Source: Ruegeria arenilitoris (GTDB taxonomy: Bacteria > Pseudomonadota > Alphaproteobacteria > Rhodobacterales > Rhodobacteraceae). Taken from it: a DNA stretch of 64,000 nucleotides. Below the pieces are notes generated by a model. That model searched no databases and was not told the DNA's origin. It saw nothing but the letters and a program-made list of their open reading frames with translations. Location: the NCBI RefSeq assembly GCF_013032445.1, contig NZ_WQCA01000009.1, positions 211,646-275,645 on the forward strand, in the 5' to 3' direction. Every line of letters starts with the position of its first letter. Within the stretch, counting starts at the first letter, position 1. Shown in pieces: positions 18,207 through 26,575 of this stretch. A program made the position numbers and the translations under genes.

Positions 18207-19187
18207 CTATGCTGACACCAATAACGTATCGGATAGAGCGTCTGCTGAAAGGGCTCCCGGCGCGCCAATAGCGACAAGCCTTGTTTCAGGCTTTCGGTCC
18301 CCCCATGCCCCGTCCTTCGCGATATCCATTCTTTTGCCGACGACCTGTACAAGAATACGATGATCTGGATCCTCTTCACTGAAGACAAAGCCCTTAAGAC
18401 GATACACGTCTCCGGGCAGATTCCGAATTGCAGTCTTGAGAGAAGAAAGGCTAATGGGGTGATCGACTTTCATCATAGTCGTCGAAAAGCTGTCAGAGTG
18501 ATCGGCGCGTTGGCAACCGCAACTGGGCCCATGTTCGTGATGATCCGGTATTTTCGTTTCAAGTTGCTCGCTGGCAAAGCGTCCCACGGACAGCAAAATA
18601 TCCAGCGGGACATCGGCATTTACAGCTTCGACCAGACGATATCGCCGGAAACGTGACCCAAGCCAATCATGAACCTTTTGAACCGTGGCCCTGTCGACAA
18701 GATCGACCTTGTTCAGAATAACCATGTCCGAAAACGCAATTTGGCGAAGCTTCAATTCCATTTGTTCAGGTGCTGCGAACAATTGCTCCGCATCGACCAG
18801 GCACATCAGGCTGTCCAAGCGGATCATGTCCCGAAACTTCTGATCGGTGAATGTCATTGCAATTGATGACGGGTCCGACACTCCGCTTGCTTCAAGGACG
18901 ATGTATTCCGGTTTCTCAGGCCGGGCGAGAACGGCTTCTACCGTTTCGATCAGGTCATCTCGGATCGAGCAGCACACGCAGCCATTCGCAAGGCTCATCA
19001 CATCATCTTCAACGCCAACGACAAGATCAGCATCGACATTGATGGATCCGAAATCATTGATAAGAACGGCCACCCTTAACCCGTGGTTTCCGGTAAGGAT
19101 GCGGTTCAGAAGGGTTGTCTTACCGGCTCCGAGAAAGCCGGTAAGAATCGTAACAGGGATTGCGGATGTCGAGCCAAATTCGATCAT
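18207..19187 (-). CDS. CobW/COG0523 family GTP-dependent metallochaperone
   Basis: The protein is 326 residues from ATG 19187. It has Walker A Gly-Phe-Leu-Gly-Ala-Gly-Lys-Thr-Thr (about 17-25), the diagnostic metal-binding Cys-Val-Cys-Cys (70-73), Asn-Lys-Val-Asp for guanine specificity, a His/Cys-rich linker (His-His-Glu-His, then Cys-Gly-Cys) near 235, and a CobW_C domain. COG0523 proteins deliver zinc or other metals. The start lies 4 nt after the stop of the metallo-hydrolase gene with GGAG inside that gene's end, so the two are translationally linked. Metal delivery to that hydrolase is a reasonable inference. Confidence 0.88.
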   Translation of the reverse strand: MIEFGSTSAIPVTILTGFLGAGKTTLLNRILTGNHGLRVAVLINDFGSINVDADLVVGVEDDVMSLANGCVCCSIRDDLIETVEAVLARPEKPEYIVLEASGVSDPSSIAMTFTDQKFRDMIRLDSLMCLVDAEQLFAAPEQMELKLRQIAFSDMVILNKVDLVDRATVQKVHDWLGSRFRRYRLVEAVNADVPLDILLSVGRFASEQLETKIPDHHEHGPSCGCQRADHSDSFSTTMMKVDHPISLSSLKTAIRNLPGDVYRLKGFVFSEEDPDHRILVQVVGKRMDIAKDGAWGDRKPETRLVAIGAPGALSADALSDTLLVSA

Positions 19188-19191
19188 CTCT

Positions 19192-20664
19192 TTACTCCGC
19201 CTTCTTCTTGCGGTTCGGGATGACGTCATCGACCTTGATAACGAAATCACTGGGCCACTCAGGATCGGGGGCCCGGAAAACGTCGGCTGGATAGTATTCC
19301 TTTGGGTCGATCTCCATATCGCGGTATTTCTGGTCTTGCTGTTCGGCACGTGACGACCTCGGCGCGGGCGGCTTGATTTCGTCAGGTAACGTGATCTTGC
19401 CTTCTGCTTCCATTTTGCCCAATTCGCGGAATGGCGCGACCGAACCAGATTTGCCTGGAAGCGTCGCCTTCCGATACCAGATTGCATCTTTGGTTACGTT
19501 GACGACGGCGACATCCAACCCCCAGGCAAACAAACCGTCATAATGGGCTCGAATTCCCGCCAACATCTCGGCGTCAATATCCTCGTCTTGCGTATAGTGG
19601 GTCACCATTGCAAGCCGTGGGCGCGCCTCAGCCATCATCTTACCAACAGCGTAGTGAGAAGTATGGTGCGTATCGATTGTGTAGTTGAACAGCTCTTGCG
19701 GCAGGCCGTATTTGTAAGTCATCAGTTGCCCGATATCCTGACCGGACATTTCGGTCACAAACACATCGACGCCTTTTCCGTATTCAAGGCTCAGTTCATC
19801 GGGGCGGCCATCGCCGGTCCAAACAAAGCTCAGCCCGTTCCAATCCAGCCGATATCCGACAGCGCCGTCCTTGGCATGGCTGCGCGGCCAGGAACGTATA
19901 GTCACGCCATCTTCATCATAGACGATGCCACCTTCCTGACGGAAATCGAATTCGTTAACTTCGATCTCGTAGCCGTCCCCAATCGGGAACACATCAAAGG
20001 CCTCCAGATGCCATTTAAGCATCTGCTGCATGCCCTTAACCATTCCGGCAGTACCAAGCTCTGGTGTCCGTCCTGAGGGGCCGTGGATGCGCAGCGGTGT
20101 GTACCCACCGGACCAAGCCCGGAACGGGTAGATGTAAGGGATGTCGGCATAGTGATCGACATGCAGGTGCGTGATGAAGATGTCGTTGATCAACTGACCC
20201 GGAACCTGCATCCCGATAATGTTGCGGACGCAGCCCGAGCCGAAGTCGAAGAAAAACCGTTTTCCGTTACCCAACTCGACCATGATACAGGTGCCAGCCT
20301 GATCTTCGCGGGGCGGAAATGGCGTCGAACCACAGAACGATATCCGCATTTCGTCGGGCCCGAGGTCCTCGGAAAGCGGAAAATAATTCGCATTCGAGCC
20401 TGTCATGTATTTCGTAGGACGGAAGTATTCCGGCAAAGTGATGCCCCCGGCAGGTCTGCCGCCGTACGGGTTCTTTAGGCTTTCGCCTAATGGCCCATCG
20501 CCAGGGTGCGCCTGTGCAGCTCTTGAACCGTAGCTAACGGCACCGGTTGCTACCGCACCTGCTGCCAGCCCCTGCATAACGTGACGCCGGGAAGGATTTT
20601 CGATATCGGCGGATTTTTGGGTCTGTTCGTTTTCTAAGTCTTTGCCGTTGTCTTTTTTTGTCAT
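19192..20664 (-). CDS. Tat-exported MBL-fold metallo-hydrolase
   Basis: A 490-residue protein with a twin-arginine signal (Ser-Arg-Arg-His-Val-Met at about 25-30, then an Ala/Gly-rich hydrophobic stretch to about 52). The metallo-beta-lactamase motif Thr-His-Leu-His-Val-Asp-His (165-171) provides the di-zinc site, with a later Thr-His-His-Thr-Ser-His and Thr-His-Tyr region. It resembles proteins I recall being named GntH after the guanitoxin cluster, but none of the other guanitoxin genes is here and the substrate is unknown. It forms an operon with an 84-residue protein upstream and a CobW chaperone downstream. It should fold with metal in the cytoplasm before Tat export. Confidence 0.8.
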   Translation of the reverse strand: MTKKDNGKDLENEQTQKSADIENPSRRHVMQGLAAGAVATGAVSYGSRAAQAHPGDGPLGESLKNPYGGRPAGGITLPEYFRPTKYMTGSNANYFPLSEDLGPDEMRISFCGSTPFPPREDQAGTCIMVELGNGKRFFFDFGSGCVRNIIGMQVPGQLINDIFITHLHVDHYADIPYIYPFRAWSGGYTPLRIHGPSGRTPELGTAGMVKGMQQMLKWHLEAFDVFPIGDGYEIEVNEFDFRQEGGIVYDEDGVTIRSWPRSHAKDGAVGYRLDWNGLSFVWTGDGRPDELSLEYGKGVDVFVTEMSGQDIGQLMTYKYGLPQELFNYTIDTHHTSHYAVGKMMAEARPRLAMVTHYTQDEDIDAEMLAGIRAHYDGLFAWGLDVAVVNVTKDAIWYRKATLPGKSGSVAPFRELGKMEAEGKITLPDEIKPPAPRSSRAEQQDQKYRDMEIDPKEYYPADVFRAPDPEWPSDFVIKVDDVIPNRKKKAE

Positions 20665-20674
20665 GGCTATGCCC

Positions 20675-20929
20675 TCAATTGGAAATGTTGCGAGGATTGC
20701 GCTTCACCATCCGGCGAAGCTCGTTCACGAGTTCAGATCTGATGTGGGTCCATTCCGCGCGCTCTGAGGCTGTGATCGATACATCATCCAACAGCTCGGA
20801 AACTTTCTTCAGGTCTTCGATAACTTCTTTGAGCAACGCATCTGTTTGGATGCGCGCTGACAACGCCTCGGAAAGTTCTGGAATCTCTTCAATCAGATCC
20901 ACCGTCACTGGATAAATCCCGGCTCCCAC
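20675..20929 (-). CDS. Small acidic helical protein, operon leader
   Basis: An 84-residue protein with a strongly helical, charged sequence (several Glu-Leu-Ser and Leu-X2-Val-X2-Leu spacings) and no signal or membrane segment. I do not recognise a family. It is the first gene of the operon leading into the Tat-exported metallo-hydrolase (10-nt gap), so it may be an accessory or regulatory subunit. Divergent from it, 78 nt away, is the winged-helix/TPR membrane protein. Coding status rests on its operon position and plausible codon use. Confidence 0.5.
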   Translation of the reverse strand: MGAGIYPVTVDLIEEIPELSEALSARIQTDALLKEVIEDLKKVSELLDDVSITASERAEWTHIRSELVNELRRMVKRNPRNISN

Positions 20930-21007
20930 TATCTATTCTCACATCGAGATGAGTGTGGTTGACCGCGCCAGCCAAGTGAGTCACCGTGAGTTGGGGGTGA
21001 GTTTGCC

Positions 21008-22336
21008 TTGAACAAAGCCAATGATTTGCCGACAGATCAAGATGTTGGACAGCCGTCGCCGGATCTTGTCCGGGAAGCGCTCGAGCGCGTTGTATCGAGC
21101 GGCGAGTTTCAAGCTTCGCCCCGTCTCCAGCAGTTTCTTACATACATCGTCGAGGAAGCTATCGCGGGTCGCAGTCCCCAGATTCGAGGCAAAGCTATCG
21201 CTGTGGAGGTCTATGGGCGACGCATTGATGGCACTGGTGGTCAAAATCTCGTTCGCGTTGAAGCCAGGCGGCTGCGTCGGCTACTACATGAGTTTTATGA
21301 AGAAAAATGGGACGGCGAAGGTGTCCGTATTTTTGTTGATCCCGGCGGATACAAGCCGCGGTTTTCATACGATCCATTGCCTGAAAATCCCGTCACGGGT
21401 CCGCCTCAGCAGGGGCAGTTCGTTGGACCACCAAGGCAATGGATTTTTACCGGATTGGGCGTCCTCGCCATAATCGCAATCGCTGGATTGTGGTTGAACC
21501 AAGACAGTGCCGACCCGGAGCCAATAACACGCACCGCCGTGCAGGCGGAACGTGCGGCACTTGGTGAACAATCTTTGGCACGATTACAGGCTGCCAACCT
21601 TGCGGACCAAGCCCGCGGCATGTTTTTTCCCGTTTTTGATGCCAAGCGTCAGAAAATAGCACTTGGCATGTTCCAGCATGCCATCGAGCTGGATCCAGCT
21701 TTGCCTGATGGGTACTCCGGCTCAGCACAGGTTTTGGCGACCCTGGCTATGCTGTCCCGAGATGAAGCACAAGGAAAGAAACTCATAGGCCAGGCATCGG
21801 AAATGTCTGAACAGGCTTTGGATTTGTCCCCCACCGACGCATGGGCCAATGCCGCAAAAGGCTGGGTCTTGGCTGTCAGGGATGAGCCAGACGAGGCTTT
21901 GAAATACGCCAGAATGTCCATCACGCTTGCACCTTCGGATGGCCATGTATTGGATCTTGTTGGTATCACGGCCATTGTTGCCAATGCTCCTGACCTTGCC
22001 GCCGAAGTCAGCAACTCCCAAAGACCGAGAACAGGTTCCGGTCGATTTGGCTCAAGAAATATCTGGGGCGTCTCCCAACTGATGCTCGGGAACTACCAAG
22101 ATGTCATAGACGCCTTTCAAGGAGCACCAGCTGCCGGTGCTCCCGTCAGCTCTCCGTCACTACTGTTTCAAGCCGTTGCACAGGATCAGTTGGGCAATTC
22201 GGAAGCGGCAGAGCAACTCGTTGACGAAATGCGAATGACTTGGCCCGATTTCCCGTCTGAGTATCTTGCCAACAGGATTTTTCACAACGACGGTAAAACG
22301 CAGAAAGCGATACTTGATACACTGACGAGATACTAA
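21008..22336 (+). CDS. Winged-helix/TPR membrane regulator
   Basis: A 442-residue protein. Residues 18-118 contain Gly-Lys-Ala-Ile-Ala-Val-Glu-Val-Tyr-Gly, Val-Arg-Val-Glu-Ala-Arg-Arg-Leu-Arg-Arg-Leu-Leu and Ile-Phe-Val-Asp-Pro-Gly-Gly-Tyr-X-Pro. This is the winged-helix-like region that precedes a membrane helix and TPRs in CadC-type or adenylate-cyclase-associated regulators. One transmembrane helix lies at about 145-163, followed by roughly six TPR-like helix pairs outside. A TTG start is used because no in-frame ATG lies early enough. It is divergent from the metallo-hydrolase operon and may sense an envelope signal to control it. Confidence 0.65.
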   Translation: MNKANDLPTDQDVGQPSPDLVREALERVVSSGEFQASPRLQQFLTYIVEEAIAGRSPQIRGKAIAVEVYGRRIDGTGGQNLVRVEARRLRRLLHEFYEEKWDGEGVRIFVDPGGYKPRFSYDPLPENPVTGPPQQGQFVGPPRQWIFTGLGVLAIIAIAGLWLNQDSADPEPITRTAVQAERAALGEQSLARLQAANLADQARGMFFPVFDAKRQKIALGMFQHAIELDPALPDGYSGSAQVLATLAMLSRDEAQGKKLIGQASEMSEQALDLSPTDAWANAAKGWVLAVRDEPDEALKYARMSITLAPSDGHVLDLVGITAIVANAPDLAAEVSNSQRPRTGSGRFGSRNIWGVSQLMLGNYQDVIDAFQGAPAAGAPVSSPSLLFQAVAQDQLGNSEAAEQLVDEMRMTWPDFPSEYLANRIFHNDGKTQKAILDTLTRY

Positions 22337-22521
22337 GGAAGCGAGTTTCCTTGATTTCTTACGCAAGTTTTCAAGATCGACGTCATACTCAAAGCAACAA
22401 TGCTAAACCGAGTTCGAATGGTTGGTTTTTGCTGCTTCGTGAGCCCAATGCGAGTACCTTTGATCGTTGGAAACTCGCCGCGGATATCGGGATCGCAGAT
22501 GATGAGATCTTTCCGTGTCAT
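22333..22521 (-). pseudogene. DUF433-like antitoxin fragment
   Basis: From ATG 22521 the frame reads Ile-Ile-Cys-Asp-Pro-Asp-Ile, then Phe-Pro-Thr-Ile-Lys-Gly-Thr-Arg-Ile, matching the N-terminal signature of DUF433 proteins (Asp-Pro-X-Ile, Pro-X-Ile-X-Gly-Thr-Arg-Ile). The following ~35 residues do not resemble the family's helical remainder. It looks like a truncated remnant of a toxin-antitoxin-type gene next to the VbhA-like gene. Confidence 0.35.
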
Positions 22522-22561
22522 GAAAAAGGTTCTCTCGAATTTGCCGCCGGTTCTTCTCGAA

Positions 22562-22933
22562 TTACAATGTCTCATTCGAAGTTAGCAGATTCTCGATCCA
22601 TTGCTTCACATCTTTATCGCTGATCTCGCCGGTGATGTGTCGTTCTTGAACAGCCAAAAACTCATCGCTGATCTTTACACCGGAGAGTCGAACAGACGCA
22701 TTCGCCTGGCGCCACGCTTCGCGGCGCTTTTCTTGCCCTTGAGTATCAAGCGGCGTTTCTAGGATAAAATCCGCGAAGCTTTTGCCAAGCTCTATCAGGG
22801 CTTCGTTCGTCGTAGCCAAGGTTCTTTCAGAGTTTTCGATATTATTTTGTTCATGCGTGGTAGCATTGGTCAGAATAATGAAACTACATAGACGTCGAAG
22901 CAGAGCAAGACACTGTCCAAAATGCCGAGTCAT
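22562..22933 (-). CDS. VbhA-like (Fic-inhibitor) antitoxin domain protein, orphan
   Basis: A 123-residue protein. Its C-terminal half aligns with the VbhA antitoxin of Fic toxins: Glu-Lys-Arg-Arg-Glu-Ala near 68-73, Ala-Ser-Val-Arg-Leu-Ser-Gly at 79-85, then a helix with Arg-X3-Gly-Glu-Ile-X3-Asp. In VbhA the motif (S/T)xxxE(G/N) supplies the inhibitory Glu; here residue 84 is Ser, so that glutamate is missing. No fic gene follows; only a DUF433-like fragment lies downstream. It may be a decayed orphan antitoxin or an inhibitor of a distant Fic protein. The N-terminal 60 residues are unassigned and the start is uncertain. Confidence 0.55.
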   Translation of the reverse strand: MTRHFGQCLALLRRLCSFIILTNATTHEQNNIENSERTLATTNEALIELGKSFADFILETPLDTQGQEKRREAWRQANASVRLSGVKISDEFLAVQERHITGEISDKDVKQWIENLLTSNETL

Positions 22934-23168
22934 GAACCGCTAAAAGCTGGGGTGCCACTGATGCCGGGCGGCCATCTGTCCCAAGTTCCCTGACGACAGA
23001 CACTGGGGAGTGTGGGCGGAAAGCAGTCTTTCGCTGCAGGAGCAATTAACAAGGTCGCGATCTCACAAAGCAGACAATTACCCTGCCATCTGCGATGCCA
23101 GTAACACGAGTGCTTCGTTTCAAAAAGTCAGACTTTAGAGATTGCGACAGAACCAAAAAAGACAACAG
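22934..23168. other. Intergenic region without recognisable features
   Basis: No open frame with coding character, RNA gene or strong hairpin is seen between the VbhA-like gene start and the LysR gene stop. Confidence 0.4.
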
Positions 23169-24035
23169 CTAATCCATTCGCCAATCATCTGTACATTCCA
23201 AAATGAATGACCTGCACGCATCGGTCTGTTCCCGAAATCGTGTTCTGTTTCGGACATATAGATAGACCTGCCTTTTGTCCGGCAGGTCCGACACGGAGCG
23301 AAACGCTGTGGTTTCCGGCATAAACCGCGAAACGGTTTGGGGCAGTATCGTGACCCATTTTCCGGTTTTGACCAAAGCAATAAGCGTGTGGGTGTTGTGG
23401 AGTGTTATCGCCGCGCCCTCCATTGCGGTCACGAAGGCTTGGGATTGGATTTTGTCGCTCAGTGCGTTTCGCACGAACGGCGCAGCAACTACGTCTTCAA
23501 TTGTCGGAGGGGCAATCTGAGTGATGAGAGGATGATCCGCCGCACATACCAATCCAAACCGATCCTCAAACAGAGGGATCGCTTCGACGCCGTTGATCGG
23601 ATGGTGACCGGACGCGATCCCAATATCTGCCTCGCCTTCAGCAAGCGCATCCAGAACGTGTTGCGTGTCTGTATCGCGTATTTCGACTTTCAAGCGTGGA
23701 TACCGGTTTGCCAAGTGATCAAGGACGGCCGGAAAAATCAGCGCGCCAACTGACGGAACCGATACGATCCGGATCAGGCCGTGCTCGGTCTTTGCGGCCT
23801 CTCCGATGCTACTTATGGTGTGTTCGAACTGGCGGACCTGTTTCAGTGCCAGTTTAAACACTTCCTCTCCCAGCACCGTTAGCTGATTCTTGCGCTCGCC
23901 TTCGAACAGCGGCTTTCCAATGTGCTGTTCCAGCTGCTTCAGTGACATTGAAACAGCAGATTGTGTACGGCCAAGCCGTTCTGCCGCTTCCGCAAGGTTT
24001 CCGGTTTGCGCGACGATGCAGAAACAGCGCAGCAT
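23169..24035 (-). CDS. LysR family transcriptional regulator
   Basis: A 288-residue protein. The N-terminal helix-turn-helix (about residues 1-60: Gly-Asn-Leu-Ala-Glu-Ala-Ala-Glu-Arg-Leu, then Ser-Ala-Val-Ser-Met-Ser-Leu-Lys-Gln-Leu-Glu) is followed by a LysR substrate-binding domain. In-frame codons upstream read on to ATA and a stop, so the first ATG (24035) is the only ordinary start; this leaves the HTH slightly short at its N-terminus. It is divergent from the catabolic operon beginning at 24156, with a CAGTCAA-N11-TTGACTG box in between. It is therefore the likely regulator of that operon, responding to its substrate or an intermediate. Confidence 0.9.
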   Translation of the reverse strand: MLRCFCIVAQTGNLAEAAERLGRTQSAVSMSLKQLEQHIGKPLFEGERKNQLTVLGEEVFKLALKQVRQFEHTISSIGEAAKTEHGLIRIVSVPSVGALIFPAVLDHLANRYPRLKVEIRDTDTQHVLDALAEGEADIGIASGHHPINGVEAIPLFEDRFGLVCAADHPLITQIAPPTIEDVVAAPFVRNALSDKIQSQAFVTAMEGAAITLHNTHTLIALVKTGKWVTILPQTVSRFMPETTAFRSVSDLPDKRQVYLYVRNRTRFREQTDACRSFILECTDDWRMD

Positions 24036-24073
24036 TTCGATCTTGATTGCTATGCTTCAATTCCTCTGAAGTT

Positions 24074-24098
24074 CAGTCAATTTATTTGAATTTGACTG
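24074..24098. promoter_or_regulatory. LysR-type binding box (T-N11-A dyad)
   Basis: CAGTCAA (24074-24080) and TTGACTG (24092-24098) are perfect 7-nt inverted arms with an 11-nt AT-rich spacer, the geometry expected for LysR-family boxes. It lies 39 nt upstream of the LysR start and about 58 nt upstream of the divergent aldehyde dehydrogenase start. Confidence 0.65.
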
Positions 24099-24155
24099 AT
24101 GCGTTTAAAAAAATCCATCCTTCTGTAACCCGAAACTCTGTTGGTGGGATCCAAA

Positions 24156-25598
24156 GTGACCAAATTGAACTTGATTGCAGGCGAGTGGCTGGCTGGTGAA
24201 AGCGAGATTGAAAACCGCAACCCGTCGGATTTGAGCGATCTGGTGGGCATGTTTGCCCAAGCCAGTGCCGATCAGCTGGACGCAACGCTGGATCAGGCCC
24301 GCATCGCACAGGCCGAATGGGCATCCTATGGGCTGGAGCGTAAACAAGCCGTGCTCATGAACATCGGTAATGAGCTGATGGCGCGCGCCGAGGAATTGGG
24401 CACATTGCTCAGTCGCGAAGAGGGCAAACCGCTGGCAGAAGGCAAGGGTGAGGTTTTCCGCGCCGGTCAGTTCTTTACCTACTATGCCGCTGAATGCTTG
24501 CGCCAAATCGGTGAGAACGCCGATTCCGTGCGCCCTGACATCGAGATCGACGTGCGACGTGAGGCGGTTGGCGTTGTCGCGATCATCAGTCCATGGAACT
24601 TCCCTACTGCGACCGCCTCGTGGAAGATTGCGCCTGCGCTATGTTATGGCAACGCGGTTGTGTGGAAGCCTGCTAACATCACGCCTGCCTCTGCTGTGGC
24701 GCTAACCGAAATCATCGAACGTCAGGATATTCCCAAGGGTCTGTTCAGCCTTGTGATGGGCTCGGGTCGTTCAATCGGGCAGCGTCTGGTCGAAAGCCCA
24801 AAGGTCAACGCGATTTCCTTCACCGGCTCCGTTCCAGTAGGCAAAGGTATCGCCGCTGCCGCCATTCAGAACCTGACCAAGGTACAGATGGAAATGGGCT
24901 CAAAGAACGCTCTGGCCGTCATGGATGACGCCGATCTGGATCTGGCGGTCACCTTGGCACTGGGTGGAGCCTTTGGCGGTACGGGCCAGAAATGCACGGC
25001 CTCGTCGCGCCTTGTGGTGCATGAGGGTATCCACGACGCCTTTGTCGAGAAGCTGGTCGCGGGTGCGCAGGCGATGAAAGTGGGTCATGCATTGGAAAAC
25101 GGCACCCAGATGGGACCCGTCGTCAGCCAGCAGCAACTGTCTGAGAACCTCGCTTATGTCGGTCAGGGCAAATCCGAAGGTGCAGAGCTTGCCTGTGGCG
25201 GCCAGCGGCTTGAGATGCCACATGACGGGTTCTACATGTCTCCCGGCGTGTTCCTGAACACCACCAACGATATGGGCATCAACCGCGAGGAAATGTTTGC
25301 GCCCCTGACCAGCGTCATTAAGGTCAGCAGCTATGACGAGGCGCTGAGCGTGGTCAATGACACCAACTTTGGTCTGACCTCGGGCATTGTGACCAAGTCG
25401 CTGGCCCGCGCCACCCATTTCCGCCGCAATGCGCGCACAGGTGTTGTCACTGTAAACCTACCGACTGCAGGCACCGACTATCACGTACCCTTCGGTGGTC
25501 GTGGTGACAGTTCCTATGGCCCGCGTGAGCAGGGCAAGGCTGCTGCCGAGTTCTACACCACCGTCAAAACCGCCTATATCAGCGCAGGCCCTGTCTGA
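24156..25598 (+). CDS. NAD(P)-dependent aldehyde dehydrogenase
   Basis: The protein is 480 residues from GTG 24156 (TTG 24141 is possible). Class-defining features are Ser-Pro-Trp-Asn-Phe-Pro in the cofactor site, the catalytic Glu in Gln-Met-Glu-Met-Gly-Ser-Lys-Asn and the nucleophile Cys in Gly-Gln-Lys-Cys-Thr-Ala-Ser-Ser-Arg. It resembles semialdehyde dehydrogenases of the alpha-ketoglutarate-semialdehyde group. It is the first gene of an operon whose next member starts on its stop codon. In this context it probably oxidises an amino- or keto-acid semialdehyde produced from the imported compound. Confidence 0.9.
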   Translation: MTKLNLIAGEWLAGESEIENRNPSDLSDLVGMFAQASADQLDATLDQARIAQAEWASYGLERKQAVLMNIGNELMARAEELGTLLSREEGKPLAEGKGEVFRAGQFFTYYAAECLRQIGENADSVRPDIEIDVRREAVGVVAIISPWNFPTATASWKIAPALCYGNAVVWKPANITPASAVALTEIIERQDIPKGLFSLVMGSGRSIGQRLVESPKVNAISFTGSVPVGKGIAAAAIQNLTKVQMEMGSKNALAVMDDADLDLAVTLALGGAFGGTGQKCTASSRLVVHEGIHDAFVEKLVAGAQAMKVGHALENGTQMGPVVSQQQLSENLAYVGQGKSEGAELACGGQRLEMPHDGFYMSPGVFLNTTNDMGINREEMFAPLTSVIKVSSYDEALSVVNDTNFGLTSGIVTKSLARATHFRRNARTGVVTVNLPTAGTDYHVPFGGRGDSSYGPREQGKAAAEFYTTVKTAYISAGPV

Positions 25599-26575
25599 TG
25601 CTGATCGATGGCCTGCAATATGCCAATTGGTCGGAAAAGATTTTCCGGCAACTGCGCGAAGGCGGCGTGGACGCGATCCACGTCACCATCGCCTATCATG
25701 AAAATTTCCGCGAAACTGTTCTGAACTTTGAGAAATGGAATCGCTGGTTCGAGCAATATCCGGACCTGATCATGAAAGGCCGCTGGGCCAGCGACATTGA
25801 TTTAGCAAAGGAAACGGGCCGGACGGCTGTATTCTTCGGGTTCCAGAACCCGTCTCCGATAGAAGACGATATCGGTCTGGTCGAAATTCTACACGATCTG
25901 GGTGCACGGTTCATGCAGCTGACGTACAACAACCAGTCCCTGCTGGCGACCGGCTGTTACGAGGCTGAAGACACCGGCATCACCCGCATGGGCAAACAGG
26001 TCATCAAGGAAATGAACCGCGTCGGACTTGTGGTCGACATGAGCCACTCGGCAGACCGCTCGACCATCGAGGCGGCTGATATTTCCGAACGTCCTATCGC
26101 CATCACGCACGCTAACCCGCACGAATGGTCTCCAGCACTGCGCAACAAGCGCAAAGACGTGATACGCGCGGTGACACAAAACGGCGGGATGTTCGGCTTT
26201 TCGGTCTATCCGCATCACCTGAAGGGCAAATCTGACTGCACGCTGGAAAGTTTCTGCGAGATGATCGCCCGCACGGCCGACAAATATGGGGTAAAGCACC
26301 TGGGGATCGGTACGGACCTGTGTCAGGATCAATCCGACAGCGTGGTAGAATGGATGCGGGTTGGGCGCTGGACGAAAGAGATTGACTATGGCGAAGGCTC
26401 GGCATCGGCGCCCGGCTTCCCTCCGATGCCGCACTGGTTCCGCGACAATCGCGACTTTGGCAACATCAAAGACGGGCTTCGCGCCGTTGGCATGAACGCC
26501 GAAGAGGTGGCGGGTATCATGGGTGGCAACTGGTATCGTTTCTTCGCCGAAAACTTTGGATCGCAACAGCCATGA
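25598..26575 (+). CDS. Peptidase M19 (renal dipeptidase)-like hydrolase
   Basis: A 325-residue TIM-barrel protein of the membrane-dipeptidase family, with the usual bridging-Glu region (Pro-Ile-Glu-Asp-Asp), His in Val-Asp-Met-Ser-His-Ser-Ala-Asp and His in Ile-Thr-His-Ala-Asn-Pro. The first zinc motif, His-X-Asp near the N-terminus of true M19 enzymes, is absent: the equivalent position reads Asp-Gly-Leu-Gln-Tyr-Ala. Metal content and substrate may therefore differ from dipeptidases. The start overlaps the aldehyde dehydrogenase stop by 1 nt and its end overlaps the next gene by 4 nt, showing tight coupling. There is no signal peptide, so it is cytoplasmic. Confidence 0.85.
   Translation: MLIDGLQYANWSEKIFRQLREGGVDAIHVTIAYHENFRETVLNFEKWNRWFEQYPDLIMKGRWASDIDLAKETGRTAVFFGFQNPSPIEDDIGLVEILHDLGARFMQLTYNNQSLLATGCYEAEDTGITRMGKQVIKEMNRVGLVVDMSHSADRSTIEAADISERPIAITHANPHEWSPALRNKRKDVIRAVTQNGGMFGFSVYPHHLKGKSDCTLESFCEMIARTADKYGVKHLGIGTDLCQDQSDSVVEWMRVGRWTKEIDYGEGSASAPGFPPMPHWFRDNRDFGNIKDGLRAVGMNAEEVAGIMGGNWYRFFAENFGSQQP

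Noticed and set aside
19192..20664. Guanitoxin biosynthesis locus
   Set aside because: The metallo-hydrolase resembles a protein named after that cluster, but none of the other expected biosynthetic genes is present.
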